A stretch of DNA of 59,551 nt from Bacteroidales bacterium (GCA_017544005.1 JAFYEZ010000047.1:1-59551), one strand, 5' to 3'; positions 8,750 to 17,497 are shown, counted from the stretch's first letter. The notes: a model not told the origin generated them from the letters alone. Numbers and translations: made by a program.

Positions 8750-9738
8750 CAGTCGGAGACGTTTTCAGAGAGAATGCACTCCACGAAGCGCGGTTCGAAC
8801 GACCACGTATAGAGGAGCGGCGCAATGGCTGCCGCCGGACGCGGCCCCACGAGGGCGCTGCGCGAGAGCAGGAAGTCGTTGTAATCCACCACGAAAGCGC
8901 CGGGCGCACGCAGCGGTTCCAGCTCCCCGCCGAAGGGGATCCGGCAGGTCACCTCCAGTTTGGAGGGCAGCAGGATCAGCTGCTTGCCGGAGGGCACGTT
9001 CACCGCGGAGAGATCCACCGTGAAGCGCTGTTCCACATAGCGGGCGACGGGGGCATAATAGGCCACCGCAGCAGGCTCCACCCGCAGGCCGCGCCGCGTC
9101 TCGAGCGGCACGTAGCCGCGCAGGGACTTGTCCACCCGCGAGAGCGACAGGGTCCGCGTGGCGACGGTCGAGACCGCCTCCAGCTCGTCCGTGTTGCCAT
9201 AGACCAGCACGGAATCCGGCGTCAGCTGCAGTTCAGCCGTTTCCATATACTGCGGCCGGCAGGAAACCGAGAGCCGCGAAGTGACGGGCACCTTCTTGCA
9301 GGACTGCGGCACAAACGTGAAGGAGAGCGGGGTGGAAGGAATGTAGTTCACATCAAAGGAGCTGCCCACGGCATCGTCCAGCTGGTCGCGGAACTGCGAC
9401 AGATCCAGCAGGAAGACGTCCGGGCGCGTGGGATCGGCCGTAAAATAGCGGGCATCCGCCTTGATTTCCAGCGGCTTCCCGCGGCCGTCCCGGTGGCCCA
9501 GGATATAGAACCCGGCCGCCTGGCCGCCCAGCACCAACTCTTCTTCGGATACCGCCGTCGGGGCGTATCCCTCCAGATTGGCGGTGACGCGGACGCGGTA
9601 CTGCAGGTACACCATGTAGTCCTGCGTCAGGTTGTGGGCCGTCCAGGTGACGAAAGCCAGCAGAAAGGAGAGTATCAACAAGATGACATCTCCTTTCTTC
9701 AGGCTGATTCTGAGCCTTCTATGGGCTTTTCGGGCCAA
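8749..9738 (-). CDS. YbbR-like domain protein
   Basis: A 329-residue single-pass membrane protein with an N-terminal membrane helix at residues ~18-36 (VILLILSFLLAFVTW) and an extracytoplasmic region built of YbbR-type beta repeats. YbbR/CdaR proteins of Firmicutes regulate c-di-AMP cyclase, but no cyclase gene is adjacent here, so that role is not implied. The order yajC-ybbR-coaE is common in Bacteroidota. It lies 4 bp after yajC and overlaps coaE by one base. Confidence 0.85.
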   Translation of the reverse strand: MARKAHRRLRISLKKGDVILLILSFLLAFVTWTAHNLTQDYMVYLQYRVRVTANLEGYAPTAVSEEELVLGGQAAGFYILGHRDGRGKPLEIKADARYFTADPTRPDVFLLDLSQFRDQLDDAVGSSFDVNYIPSTPLSFTFVPQSCKKVPVTSRLSVSCRPQYMETAELQLTPDSVLVYGNTDELEAVSTVATRTLSLSRVDKSLRGYVPLETRRGLRVEPAAVAYYAPVARYVEQRFTVDLSAVNVPSGKQLILLPSKLEVTCRIPFGGELEPLRAPGAFVVDYNDFLLSRSALVGPRPAAAIAPLLYTWSFEPRFVECILSENVSD

Positions 9739-9742
9739 GATG

Positions 9743-10075
9743 TTATGCGTTCTGCTGCGCGTCGGAATAGTCCTTCACGAGCGAAGCCTTGTCCACCGTA
9801 ATGGTGACGTTCTTGTCGATGTCGAGGGACACGCGGGGACCCTTGACCTCGTTGACCGTGCCGTAGATGCCGCCGACGGTGACCACTTTGTCACCCTTCT
9901 TGAGGCTGTCACGGAACTTGTTCATCTCTTTCTGCTTCTTCTGCTGCGGACGGATCATGAAAAACCACATGACCACAAAGATCAGCACGAGCATCAGGAT
10001 GAAGGAGAGGCCGCCGCCTTTCTGCTGCACGGGAGCAGCTTCAGCAGCCTGGAGGAAAAATGTCAGGAAATTCAT
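9743..10075 (-). CDS. yajC: Preprotein translocase subunit YajC
   Basis: Small (110-residue) inner-membrane accessory subunit of the Sec translocon that associates with SecDF. It has one membrane helix (residues ~24-42, LSFILMLVLIFVVMWFFMIR) followed by the family signature RPQQKKQKE and a cytoplasmic beta domain (KKGDKVVTVGGIYGTV). It lies between nusB (40 bp) and the ybbR-like gene (4 bp). Size and motif leave little doubt. Confidence 0.95.
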   Translation of the reverse strand: MNFLTFFLQAAEAAPVQQKGGGLSFILMLVLIFVVMWFFMIRPQQKKQKEMNKFRDSLKKGDKVVTVGGIYGTVNEVKGPRVSLDIDKNVTITVDKASLVKDYSDAQQNA

Positions 10076-10115
10076 AATTAGCTAATTATTAATTAAATAT
10101 TCGTAATCTAAACGT

Positions 10116-11084
10116 TTATTCTTCGCGCAATCCACGGTCGACCTTGGTAATCTCGCCCGATTCCAGCTTTAGGCGGATCAGGCGGTCCAGCATGCCGTTG
10201 ACAAAGATCCGGCTGTTGGGCGTGCTGTAATACTTGGCAATCTCCACGTACTCGTTGATGGTCACCTTCACCGGAATGGTCGGGAAAGAGACGGCCTCTG
10301 CCAGTCCCATGACGATCAGGGCGATATCGGTGGAAACCAGGCGGTCCGGATCCCAGTTGGAGAGGTTGCCGGAAATCAGCCGGCTGTACTCGTCATAGCC
10401 TGCGATCGACTCCTGCAGCAGGGTCTGCGCAAAGAGGCTGTCGTCTTCATTCTTAAAGACTTTCCTTACCGGAAGGGCGCCCCGGGCCGCAATGCCCGGC
10501 AGGTCGGAGATGATGACATTCAGCACGAAGGAGAGTTCATCCGCCCAGTCGTCCAGCCCCTCCTTCCAGGGACGCTTCAGGGAGATGTCCTCAAAAATCG
10601 ACTCCAGCAGCTCGTTGTCCTCGAATTCCTCCTCGAAGATGCGGCCGAAGAGCCGGCAGTCAGCCTCGATGGAATCCTCCGCGGAGGCCATATATTCCTT
10701 ATAGTAATCCGACGCGGTGACCGAAGCGAAGAGCTTCTTCACGAAGATGTCGTATTCGCCCCAGGTGAGTTTGTGCTTCTGGCAGAAACGGCCGAACTCG
10801 GGGTCGTCGTCAATCAGCTTGGAGAGCCGGTTGTTGACAAACTTGTAGTTGGGGTTTGCCTCCTCTTCCGTGGGATGGAACTTGTGGAGACCGGTATCGA
10901 TTCTCTCCTGCGCAAGCCGGACCAGCGATCCGGAGATATTGAGCAGAAAACAGTATAGTTCAACGGTCTTTTCGCAGGAGCGGGCCAGCATGTCGGACGC
11001 CGTGGTGGCGGAGTCCGCGCCCGAATTCTCGAAAGCAAAGAGCGCCTTGAAGACCTTGATCCGAATCAAACGACGGTTCAGCAT
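10116..11084 (-). CDS. nusB: Transcription antitermination protein NusB, long Bacteroidota form
   Basis: NusB-family RNA-binding protein that joins the antitermination complex on rRNA transcripts. The product is 322 residues from the ATG at 11084, about twice E. coli NusB; the N-terminal extension (LNRRLIRIKVFKALFAFEN) and the C-terminal NusB fold with PTIPVKVTINEYVEIAKYY are standard in Bacteroidota. A longer upstream frame was rejected because it runs through the divergent promoter region and antisense to the PurA-like gene. It heads the seven-gene operon. A TATCTTTG element at 11107-11114 on the same strand fits as promoter. Confidence 0.92.
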   Translation of the reverse strand: MLNRRLIRIKVFKALFAFENSGADSATTASDMLARSCEKTVELYCFLLNISGSLVRLAQERIDTGLHKFHPTEEEANPNYKFVNNRLSKLIDDDPEFGRFCQKHKLTWGEYDIFVKKLFASVTASDYYKEYMASAEDSIEADCRLFGRIFEEEFEDNELLESIFEDISLKRPWKEGLDDWADELSFVLNVIISDLPGIAARGALPVRKVFKNEDDSLFAQTLLQESIAGYDEYSRLISGNLSNWDPDRLVSTDIALIVMGLAEAVSFPTIPVKVTINEYVEIAKYYSTPNSRIFVNGMLDRLIRLKLESGEITKVDRGLREE

Positions 11085-11106
11085 ATCAATTTTTATAAAT
11101 CTTTTG

Positions 11107-11114
11107 CAAAGATA
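11107..11114 (-). promoter_or_regulatory. -7 element of the nusB operon promoter
   Basis: TATCTTTG on the minus strand, 23 bases upstream of the nusB ATG. It lies back to back with the element of the divergent PurA-like gene at 11138-11145. No clean -33 TTTG was found at the usual spacing. Confidence 0.55.
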
Positions 11115-11137
11115 ACCTTTGTAATCGAATAAAAATT

Positions 11138-11145
11138 TATCTTTG
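11138..11145 (+). promoter_or_regulatory. -7 element for the PurA-like gene
   Basis: TATCTTTG on the plus strand, about 30 bases upstream of the ATG at 11175. A TTTG at 11118-11121 could be the -33 element but is spaced 16 bases away instead of about 19. Confidence 0.55.
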
Positions 11146-11174
11146 TCAAAGATTATTAAAAAAAGTAGAGAGAA

Positions 11175-11495
11175 ATGTATTTTGAAGATTACGACAACAA
11201 TGCTCAGAATGAGCATGGTGGGGACGATGTCTATTCCAAACCGGTAAGAGCTGGCAAGCGAACCTATTTCTTTGATGTCAAGGCCACTAAGGGCAATGAC
11301 TACTACCTGACGATTACCGAGAGCAAGCGCCGCGTGGAGCACGACGGCCGCTACGTGTACGACAAGCACAAGATTTTCCTGTACAAAGAAGATTTTGAAA
11401 AATTTGCGGACGGCCTCCAGGAGGTGGTGAACTACATCCGCGAGCGTTGCCCGGTCACGGAGACCAAGCACGACGTCAATTTTGAAGATTTATAG
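11175..11495 (+). CDS. PUR family DNA/RNA-binding protein (DUF3276)
   Basis: A 106-residue protein of the bacterial PurA-like family (DUF3276), an almost universal Bacteroidota protein with a PUR repeat fold that binds single-stranded nucleic acid. Visible features are an acidic N-terminus (MYFEDYDNN), the core KRTYFFDVKATKGNDYYLTI, and the KHKIFLYKEDFEKF segment. Its last six bases overlap the convergent pseudouridine synthase stop. Family assignment is firm; the cellular role is not established. Confidence 0.9.
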   Translation: MYFEDYDNNAQNEHGGDDVYSKPVRAGKRTYFFDVKATKGNDYYLTITESKRRVEHDGRYVYDKHKIFLYKEDFEKFADGLQEVVNYIRERCPVTETKHDVNFEDL

Positions 11496-12746
11496 TCTCG
11501 GTTCCGACGTGAAACTCATCCGTGCCCCGCTGCCCGGATGACGGAACGCCAGAAATGAGGCATGCAGCATGAGCCGGCCGGAGAAATCCGCGCCGGCTTT
11601 TATTCCGCCATAGAGTCGGTCCCCCACGATGGGCCGGCCAAGCCCGGTTTCATGCGCGCAGTGCACCCGGAGCTGGTGCGTGCGGCCGGTGTGGGGCATC
11701 AGGCGGACCAGCGCCGTGCCGTCGGCGGCCTCTTCCAACAGTTCATAGCCCGTCACGGCGGGTTTTCCGTTCTGCGGATCGACCATCTGCCGCGGGCGGT
11801 CGTAGTAATCCGCGCTGAGCGGCAGGCTCAGGGTGCCCTTCACCGGAGAGAGTGGGCGGCCGGGAACGAGCCGCGCCAGGTAGGCCTTGGTCACCTCGCG
11901 GTGCTCAAACTGCTGCTGCAGGGCGCTTTGCGCCGCAACGCTCTTGGCATACACCATCAATCCGGAGGTATCCATATCAAGGCGGTGGCAGGGATAGACG
12001 GGGCCGCCGCAGGCGCGCGACAGCCAATCGGCCAGCGATTCGCGGGGCGTTCTGCCCGGCACGGCCAGCATGCCCGCAGGCTTCTCCACCACAACGAGCG
12101 TTTCATCTTCATAGCGGATGACCGGGCGGTCCAGCTGCCAGAGGGCGTCGCTCTCGAGCGGATTGGGTTCTACCGCAACGCCTTGCAGCATATAGGCGAG
12201 CAACGGGCCGCACTTGCCGGTGCAGGCGGGATAGAAACACCCCGCGCGGCGGACCTCCTTGCGGGGCGGCCGTCCGTACCAGAACTCCCCGATCGCGAGC
12301 GGTTTACAGCCTTGCTGGAAGGCTGCTTGCAACAGCTTCGGTGCCGCGCAGTCTCCGGTTCCGCCGGGCGGCACCAGGCCGCGGTCCGCAAAGATCTCCA
12401 GAATGGAGCGGCGCTCGCCCCGCCCGTTCAGAACGACATACTGCTCGAACAGCCAGCGCTGCAGCCGCTTCGATTCTTCCGGCGAGGCGGCCACAATCGC
12501 GGCCGGATCATAATCGAAAATCGGGGGCACAAAGCCCTCCATCACGGATTTCTCCCCTGCCCGCCCGGAAAAGGCGTACAGAAAGTCCCGGGTCCCGTCC
12601 GGCCGCTCCACCTGCAGGACGCCCAGCATCTTGCCCTCCGCAAACAGGGCGCTGAGCTCCGGTGAAGCGTCGATACGCGCCGAGAGGGCACGGGCCGCCT
12701 CCGCTATCTCCGCACTGGGGACATAGCAGAAGGGATTATTCAACAT
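11490..12746 (-). CDS. RluA-family pseudouridine synthase with N-terminal extension
   Basis: Probable pseudouridine synthase acting on rRNA or tRNA, 418 residues. The catalytic RluA domain is in the C-terminal half: DETLVVVEKPAGMLAVPG, catalytic Asp in HRLDMDTSGLM, and the late GRTHQLRVH motif. The first ~200 residues form an extension seen in a Bacteroidota subgroup, with a cysteine cluster (CFYPACTGKCG) that may bind metal. Its ATG overlaps the end of the upstream methyltransferase by 11 bases, suggesting coupled translation. The exact target uridine cannot be read from sequence. Confidence 0.88.
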   Translation of the reverse strand: MLNNPFCYVPSAEIAEAARALSARIDASPELSALFAEGKMLGVLQVERPDGTRDFLYAFSGRAGEKSVMEGFVPPIFDYDPAAIVAASPEESKRLQRWLFEQYVVLNGRGERRSILEIFADRGLVPPGGTGDCAAPKLLQAAFQQGCKPLAIGEFWYGRPPRKEVRRAGCFYPACTGKCGPLLAYMLQGVAVEPNPLESDALWQLDRPVIRYEDETLVVVEKPAGMLAVPGRTPRESLADWLSRACGGPVYPCHRLDMDTSGLMVYAKSVAAQSALQQQFEHREVTKAYLARLVPGRPLSPVKGTLSLPLSADYYDRPRQMVDPQNGKPAVTGYELLEEAADGTALVRLMPHTGRTHQLRVHCAHETGLGRPIVGDRLYGGIKAGADFSGRLMLHASFLAFRHPGSGARMSFTSEPRL

Positions 12747-13974
12747 AGAGCAGGAGTCCCTTCAGGTACTCGCCTTCCGGGTGATAGATATTGATGGCGT
12801 GATCCGCGGGCTGGCCGAGCCGCGCCAGGATCCGCACGCGGCGGCCGGTCTCAGCGGCAGCGGAGAAGACGGCCAGCGTAAAGGCTTGCTTGTCAACCGC
12901 CTGCGAACAGCTGAAGGTGAATATGAAGCCGCCCGGCGCCACCTTGGCGATGGCATCGGCGTTGAGCCGGCGATAGGCCCGGAGGGCGTTGGGCAGCGCG
13001 CCGCGGTGCTTGGCGAAGGCCGGCGGATCCACAATCATCAGATCGTACTTTCCCTCGGGCGCCTCATGCAGAAAATCCAGGGCATCACAGCAGTGCGACG
13101 CGTGGGGCGCTGCAGCCGGGCCACCCTGCGCTTCCGCCTCCCGGGCGAAGAGCGCCACGTTGCGGTCCGTCATCTCGATGGCGCGGGCCGAACTGTCCAC
13201 CGAATCCACGCTCAGCGCACCGCCTGCAAGGGCATACACCGAGAATCCACCCGTATAGCAGAAGAGATTCAGTACGCGGCGTCCCCGGGCATAGCGCTCC
13301 ACCAGGGCGCGGTTCTCCCGCTGGTCCAGGAAGAAACCGGTCTTCTGCCCTTTCTCCCAGTCCACCAGGAACCGGTGGCCGTTTTCCAGTACGGATTCCG
13401 GCAGGGCCGCCCGGCCGCTTTCCAGGGCCGGAGAACGCCAGAGATAGCCGTCGGCCAGCTCCAGTCCGGCCTTGTAGGGAGCCGTTCCCTCACTTTTGTC
13501 ATAGACGGCCAGCAGACGGTCTCCGTACACTTTTACGAGCGCCGCGGCAATCCGGTCGCGGCTGCGGAACATGCCGGCCGAATGGGCCTGCAGCACGCAG
13601 ACGCCGGCATAATAATCCAGGATGAGCCCGGGCAGGCCGTCCCCTTCCCCATGCACCAGCCGGTAACAGTCGGTGGCCGGATTCTCAGCCAGGCCGAAAG
13701 CCTGACGGGCCGCATAGGCCGCCTGGAGCCGCTCCTCCCAGAAGTCGGGCAGCAGGGCCGGCGCTCCAAAATCCAGCATCCGCACGGTGATGGAGCCCAC
13801 CTGGTAGTGGCCGCATCCCAGACAGTTCCCGGAGGCGGACCAGACGCTCACCAGGTCGCCCTCGGCCGGTTCGCTCCCCTCAATCCGCGCCACCGCCCCG
13901 GAGAAAACCCAGGGGTGGAAGCGGCGGAGGGATTCGTCGCGGCCTTTTTTCAGGATGACTTTTGCGGGGGCCAT
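12736..13974 (-). CDS. Class I SAM-dependent rRNA methyltransferase, RlmI-like
   Basis: Probable 23S rRNA 5-methylcytosine methyltransferase of the YccW/RlmI family, 412 residues from the ATG at 13974. An N-terminal PUA-like domain (KVILKKGRDESLRRFHPWVFSGAV) precedes the Rossmann domain with the SAM-binding stretch VLNLFCYTGGFSVYA and the catalytic-region DPPAF. A longer frame upstream was rejected because it is out of character and overlaps the exonuclease gene. It lies 11 bp after the RNase D-like gene and is coupled to the pseudouridine synthase. RlmI is the closest named family; the modified position is inferred. Confidence 0.88.
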   Translation of the reverse strand: MAPAKVILKKGRDESLRRFHPWVFSGAVARIEGSEPAEGDLVSVWSASGNCLGCGHYQVGSITVRMLDFGAPALLPDFWEERLQAAYAARQAFGLAENPATDCYRLVHGEGDGLPGLILDYYAGVCVLQAHSAGMFRSRDRIAAALVKVYGDRLLAVYDKSEGTAPYKAGLELADGYLWRSPALESGRAALPESVLENGHRFLVDWEKGQKTGFFLDQRENRALVERYARGRRVLNLFCYTGGFSVYALAGGALSVDSVDSSARAIEMTDRNVALFAREAEAQGGPAAAPHASHCCDALDFLHEAPEGKYDLMIVDPPAFAKHRGALPNALRAYRRLNADAIAKVAPGGFIFTFSCSQAVDKQAFTLAVFSAAAETGRRVRILARLGQPADHAINIYHPEGEYLKGLLLYVE

Positions 13975-13985
13975 AGCCGTAATCG

Positions 13986-14612
13986 TTAAAACACGGGGGC
14001 AGGATCGCCGGGCAGGTGTTCCAGCCGCACGAAGGGAGAGCCCAGCAGTTTCCGGTAGAGCTGCACGCAGATCCACGCATCGGTAGCGGCGTAGAGCAGC
14101 TGCGCCTCGTTCAGCGGTTCGGCCTCCCAGTTGGAGCACTGCTGCGCCTTGGAGACGCGGCGCCCCAGCACGATAGCCGTCAGCTTCCGGATGCTCTTCT
14201 CCCGCACGCCATAGCGGTAGGCGAAGGTCTGCAGGTCGATAAAGCGGTTGGGATGGACGGTGCGATAGTGGCAGAGCCCGTAGATGTCGTCGAGCACCGC
14301 CGCCCCGACCTTGGTAATGTAGGGATCGCTCAAAACCTCCACCACGGAGGCGGGCAGCCCCAGGTGGTTCAGGCGGAACAGGTAAGCGTCACTCTCGCTC
14401 GAGAGCTGCAGCAGGGCCGTGTGGTTGCGCGGAGCGTGGGGCTGGAAGACCGGGCGGGTCTCGGTGTCGAACCCGATGACACGCTGTGCCTTGAGGTGTT
14501 CCACCGCCGCGTCCAGCTCGGGTCCCTCTTCCGTAATGACATGAATCGTACCCGGGAAGGCGATCAGCTCAAGGGGCTCGATCGCCTCCGGGGTGATGGT
14601 TTCAGCGAACAT
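13986..14612 (-). CDS. RNase D-like 3'-5' exonuclease domain protein
   Basis: A 208-residue DEDDy-type 3'-5' exonuclease. The first motif is VIGFDTETRP (Asp, Glu near residues 48-50), the second is near DDIYGL, and the third is YAATDAWI with the Y-x3-D pair. There is no HRDC domain, so it is a compact family member and not full-length RNase D. The ATG at 14612 overlaps the upstream stop by one base (TAATG), which decided this start over one 12 codons earlier. The operon context with rRNA-modifying enzymes suggests an RNA-processing role, which is inference. Confidence 0.86.
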   Translation of the reverse strand: MFAETITPEAIEPLELIAFPGTIHVITEEGPELDAAVEHLKAQRVIGFDTETRPVFQPHAPRNHTALLQLSSESDAYLFRLNHLGLPASVVEVLSDPYITKVGAAVLDDIYGLCHYRTVHPNRFIDLQTFAYRYGVREKSIRKLTAIVLGRRVSKAQQCSNWEAEPLNEAQLLYAATDAWICVQLYRKLLGSPFVRLEHLPGDPAPVF

Positions 14613-16099
14613 TAATGCATCGTGGGATAGATGAGCGAATAGGAGCACGGAAGCAGTTTCTCGATCCGCTTCAGGTTGGTCTCGTCGATATTCGACTTGG
14701 AGAAAGGAACCGGTTTGGTGGTGATCTCCTCCGTGCCGACTTCGCGGCCGTACTTGTACTCGTATTTCAGGCTGCCGTCTTCGGTCAGGTGGCTGGCGTC
14801 CAGGTCGCCCGCAGGCACGGAGATGTAGGGTTCAACCTTCATCTCGGTGATGCGGAAGGCCAGATTGCCGTCTTCGCGCAGCGTGCGGTAGCACTCGATG
14901 GCCGTATAGACGGCCGGATCGATAAAGGCGAAGTCATCCGCAATCAGGTGGCGGTAGATGTGGATGCCGTCCACGGTATAGTCACGCAGTTCGGCAATCA
15001 CCTGCTGCAGCGTCTCGATCAGGAACGGATAGTGGGTGCAACCCAGAATCACGGCCTTGAGCGGAACCGTGCTGCCGCTCTGCCGGTGGCGCTCCACCAG
15101 CGAGACGAGGTTGAAGCGCGCGTAGTTGATGGCGTTGTTCAGCTGGAATTCCGTAAACTGGCCATTCTCGCCGACAGCGGTCAGCACGCGGCCCTGCGTC
15201 ATGTCGAAGTTGTAAACCGGAAGCAGCGCCGGCTTGATGTCGGCATCCGCCTCGCCGAAGCGCGGGCCGCGGTAGGATGCGCGCGGCGCCTTGAGGTACA
15301 CGTTCACGTAATCCGGCTCACTGTCCACCGATTCCGCAAATCCGTAGCCGCTCTGGTTGACCACCGTGATCTCCTGCTTCAGGCCTCGCTCGGCCGCCAT
15401 CTCGCGGATGGTGCGCTCGTAAGCGCCCGAGGAGATGGTGCCCTGGGTGGCCAGCACGCCGATCGCATAGGGTGCCGTTTCCCCGGCGAACTGGTCGAGG
15501 GTGGCCTTGACGCCGGCATTGATCACACCGATCACCTTGACGCCCGTACCGCTCTGAGCCAGCATGGACTGCACGTATTTCAGACCGTAGGCGGTAGCCG
15601 TGTTGCAGGCGATCACCATGATCTTGACGCGCGGCTTCACACCGGCTGCAGGTGCCTGGAAGGGGTTTTCGTAGTATTTGTCGCCCATCAGAAAGAGCGC
15701 ATCCTTCACCACCAGTTCCCGCAGGTAATCCGCCTTGCCGCAGGCATCATACACGCCGTAGGGCATGTTCGCCTGGTCTGCCAGGTAGATGAAATGTTCC
15801 CCGGCAAAATCCGGAATGTTGTCCTTGCCCGCTTTGCCGGTGATGTTCTGGAAGCCGTCCAGCGAGAGAATCTTCTCCAGCACGGTCAGTCCGCCGGTAC
15901 CGCTGTCGAACACGCCGATGGGCAGTTCCTTGAGGTCGGTCGGGTAGGCGCTGAAATTCGCATAGAAGGCCGAAGTCTCCTCGGAGAGCGCCTTGTCGAT
16001 AATGGGGATGTTGTCGTAAACTTCCTGCTTCTTGCCCTTGCAGCCGGGGAGCAGCAGGGCGCCGGCCAGCAGAAGAATCGCAAAATTTCTGATTTTCAT
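14612..16099 (-). CDS. Lipoprotein with a glutamate-racemase (Asp/Glu racemase) fold
   Basis: A 495-residue predicted lipoprotein: signal peptide with lipobox LLLPGC, Cys at about residue 20. It is followed by an expanded MurI-type domain. Racemase signatures are GVFDSGTGGLTVL, YLADQANMPYG, ACNTATA with Cys165 and GCTHYPF with Cys354, so both catalytic cysteines are kept. MurI is normally cytoplasmic and about 270 residues; here roughly 200 extra residues are spread in insertions and a C-terminal tail. It could be a periplasmic racemase of D/L-Glu, or a cell-wall-linked protein that reuses the fold. It sits between the aminotransferase (9 bp) and the exonuclease (1 bp overlap). Confidence 0.82.
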   Translation of the reverse strand: MKIRNFAILLLAGALLLPGCKGKKQEVYDNIPIIDKALSEETSAFYANFSAYPTDLKELPIGVFDSGTGGLTVLEKILSLDGFQNITGKAGKDNIPDFAGEHFIYLADQANMPYGVYDACGKADYLRELVVKDALFLMGDKYYENPFQAPAAGVKPRVKIMVIACNTATAYGLKYVQSMLAQSGTGVKVIGVINAGVKATLDQFAGETAPYAIGVLATQGTISSGAYERTIREMAAERGLKQEITVVNQSGYGFAESVDSEPDYVNVYLKAPRASYRGPRFGEADADIKPALLPVYNFDMTQGRVLTAVGENGQFTEFQLNNAINYARFNLVSLVERHRQSGSTVPLKAVILGCTHYPFLIETLQQVIAELRDYTVDGIHIYRHLIADDFAFIDPAVYTAIECYRTLREDGNLAFRITEMKVEPYISVPAGDLDASHLTEDGSLKYEYKYGREVGTEEITTKPVPFSKSNIDETNLKRIEKLLPCSYSLIYPTMH

Positions 16100-16108
16100 T
16101 GGGTAAGC

Positions 16109-17305
16109 TTATTTGAGTTTTGCCAAAGCAGCCTTGATGCGGGAGATGGCCTCGACGATGTTTTCATCCGAGGTTGCGTAAGACATGCGGATGCACTCGG
16201 GGGAACCGAACGCGTCGCCGCCCACCGTTGCCACGTGGCCTTCTTCAAGCAGATACATGGCCAGGTCGCTGGAGGTGTTGATCACGCGGTCACCGGCCTT
16301 CTTGCCGAAGTACGAGGAGCACTTGGGGAAGAGGTAGAAAGCGCCTTCCGGCACGTTGACCTCGAAGCCCGGGATCTCCTTGGCGAGGCGGACGATCAGG
16401 TCGCGGCGGCGCTGGAAGGCCTGGCGCATCGTTTCGACGCAGGTCTGATCCGCATTCCAGGCCACGGTAGCAGCCTTCTGGCTGACGGAGCACGGTCCGC
16501 TGGTGTACTGGCCCTGGAGCTTGTTGCAGCCCTTGATGATCCACTGCGGAGCGGCCATGAAACCGATACGCCAGCCGGTCATGGCATAGGCCTTTGAGAC
16601 ACCGTTGATGATGATGGTGCGCTCGCGCATGCCCTCGATCGATGCGATGGAGGCGTGCTTGCCGATATAGTTGATGTGCTCGTAGATTTCGTCAGCAAGG
16701 ACGAAGAGGTTGTCGTGCTTCTTGATCACTTCTGCGAGGCCTTCGAGTTCCTTGGCGGAATAGACCGAACCGGTCGGGTTGCTCGGCGAGCAGAGGATCA
16801 GCATCTTGGTCTTGGGGGTGATGGCAGCCTCGAGCTGAGCCGGGGTAATCTTGAAGTCCGCTTCAATCTTGGCCTCGACATAGACCGGGGTACCCTCGGC
16901 CAGTTTGACCATCTGCGGGTAGCTGACCCAGTAGGGAGCCGGGATGATCACCTCGTCGCCGGCGTTGACCAGGGCGAGCACGGCGTTGCAGACGCACTGC
17001 TTGGCACCGTTGGAGGTCAGGATCTCGTCCGGGCTGTAGTTCAGGCCGTTCTCGCGGGCGAGCTTGTCGCTGATGGCCTTCCTCAGGTCGGGATAACCCG
17101 GCACCGGAGAGTAGCGCGACCAGTTGTCGTCGATGGCCTTCTTGGCAGCCTCTTTGATGTGATCCGGAGTATTGAAATCAGGTTCGCCGACAGAAAGGTT
17201 GATGACGTCGACGCCCTGCGCCTTGAGCTCACCGCTGCGCTGCGACATAGCCAGCGTGGCAGACGGAGAAAGCTTGTTCAAGCGATCAGAAAGAATGTTA
17301 TTCAT
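16109..17305 (-). CDS. PLP-dependent aspartate aminotransferase
   Basis: Fold-type I aminotransferase of 398 residues that moves amino groups between aspartate or related amino acids and 2-oxoglutarate. Sequence marks are NLSVGEPDFNTPDHI at the N-terminus, SPSNPTGSVY, the PLP-binding ADEIYEH, and the Schiff-base lysine in INGVSKAYAMTGWRIG near residue 235. The sequence matches the thermophilic-type (class Ib) AspC better than E. coli AspC. It is the first gene of the operon with the racemase-like lipoprotein. A TATATTTG element at 17361-17368 fits as promoter. Confidence 0.92.
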   Translation of the reverse strand: MNNILSDRLNKLSPSATLAMSQRSGELKAQGVDVINLSVGEPDFNTPDHIKEAAKKAIDDNWSRYSPVPGYPDLRKAISDKLARENGLNYSPDEILTSNGAKQCVCNAVLALVNAGDEVIIPAPYWVSYPQMVKLAEGTPVYVEAKIEADFKITPAQLEAAITPKTKMLILCSPSNPTGSVYSAKELEGLAEVIKKHDNLFVLADEIYEHINYIGKHASIASIEGMRERTIIINGVSKAYAMTGWRIGFMAAPQWIIKGCNKLQGQYTSGPCSVSQKAATVAWNADQTCVETMRQAFQRRRDLIVRLAKEIPGFEVNVPEGAFYLFPKCSSYFGKKAGDRVINTSSDLAMYLLEEGHVATVGGDAFGSPECIRMSYATSDENIVEAISRIKAALAKLK

Positions 17306-17360
17306 GATGAATCGGTATTAAGAATTGTTAGGTTGTACGATGTGTTCGCGATTTATCCTG

Positions 17361-17368
17361 CAAATATA
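17361..17368 (-). promoter_or_regulatory. -7 element of the aminotransferase operon
   Basis: TATATTTG on the minus strand, 56 bases upstream of the aminotransferase ATG and divergent from the tRNA-Cys promoter. Confidence 0.5.
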
Positions 17369-17381
17369 ACACTTATTTATA

Positions 17382-17412
17382 TTTGGCGTATTGGAAAAGT
17401 TTTGTACCTTTG
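17382..17412 (+). promoter_or_regulatory. Consensus promoter of tRNA-Cys
   Basis: TTTG at 17382-17385 and TACCTTTG at 17405-17412, separated by 19 bases. This matches the Bacteroidota TTTG-N19-TAnnTTTG consensus exactly and ends 11 bases before the tRNA. Confidence 0.75.
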
Positions 17413-17423
17413 CATCGTAAAAT

Positions 17424-17497
17424 GGTGCTTGGGCCGGGAGGTTAGGCACTGGTCTGCAAAACCAGGTAGAGCGGTTCAATTCCGCTAGGCACCTCCA
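17424..17497 (+). tRNA. tRNA-Cys (anticodon GCA), CCA encoded
   Basis: A cloverleaf can be drawn by hand. The acceptor stem GGTGCTT pairs with AGGCACC (one G-T pair), the D stem is GCC/GGC, the anticodon stem CTGGT/ACCAG holds loop CTGCAAA (anticodon GCA), the variable loop has four bases, and the T arm is AGCGG-TTCAATT-CCGCT. The discriminator is T, followed by an encoded CCA. Position 8 reads G and position 14 reads G where U8 and A14 are nearly invariant. The 3' end is the start of a long hairpin. Confidence 0.9.
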
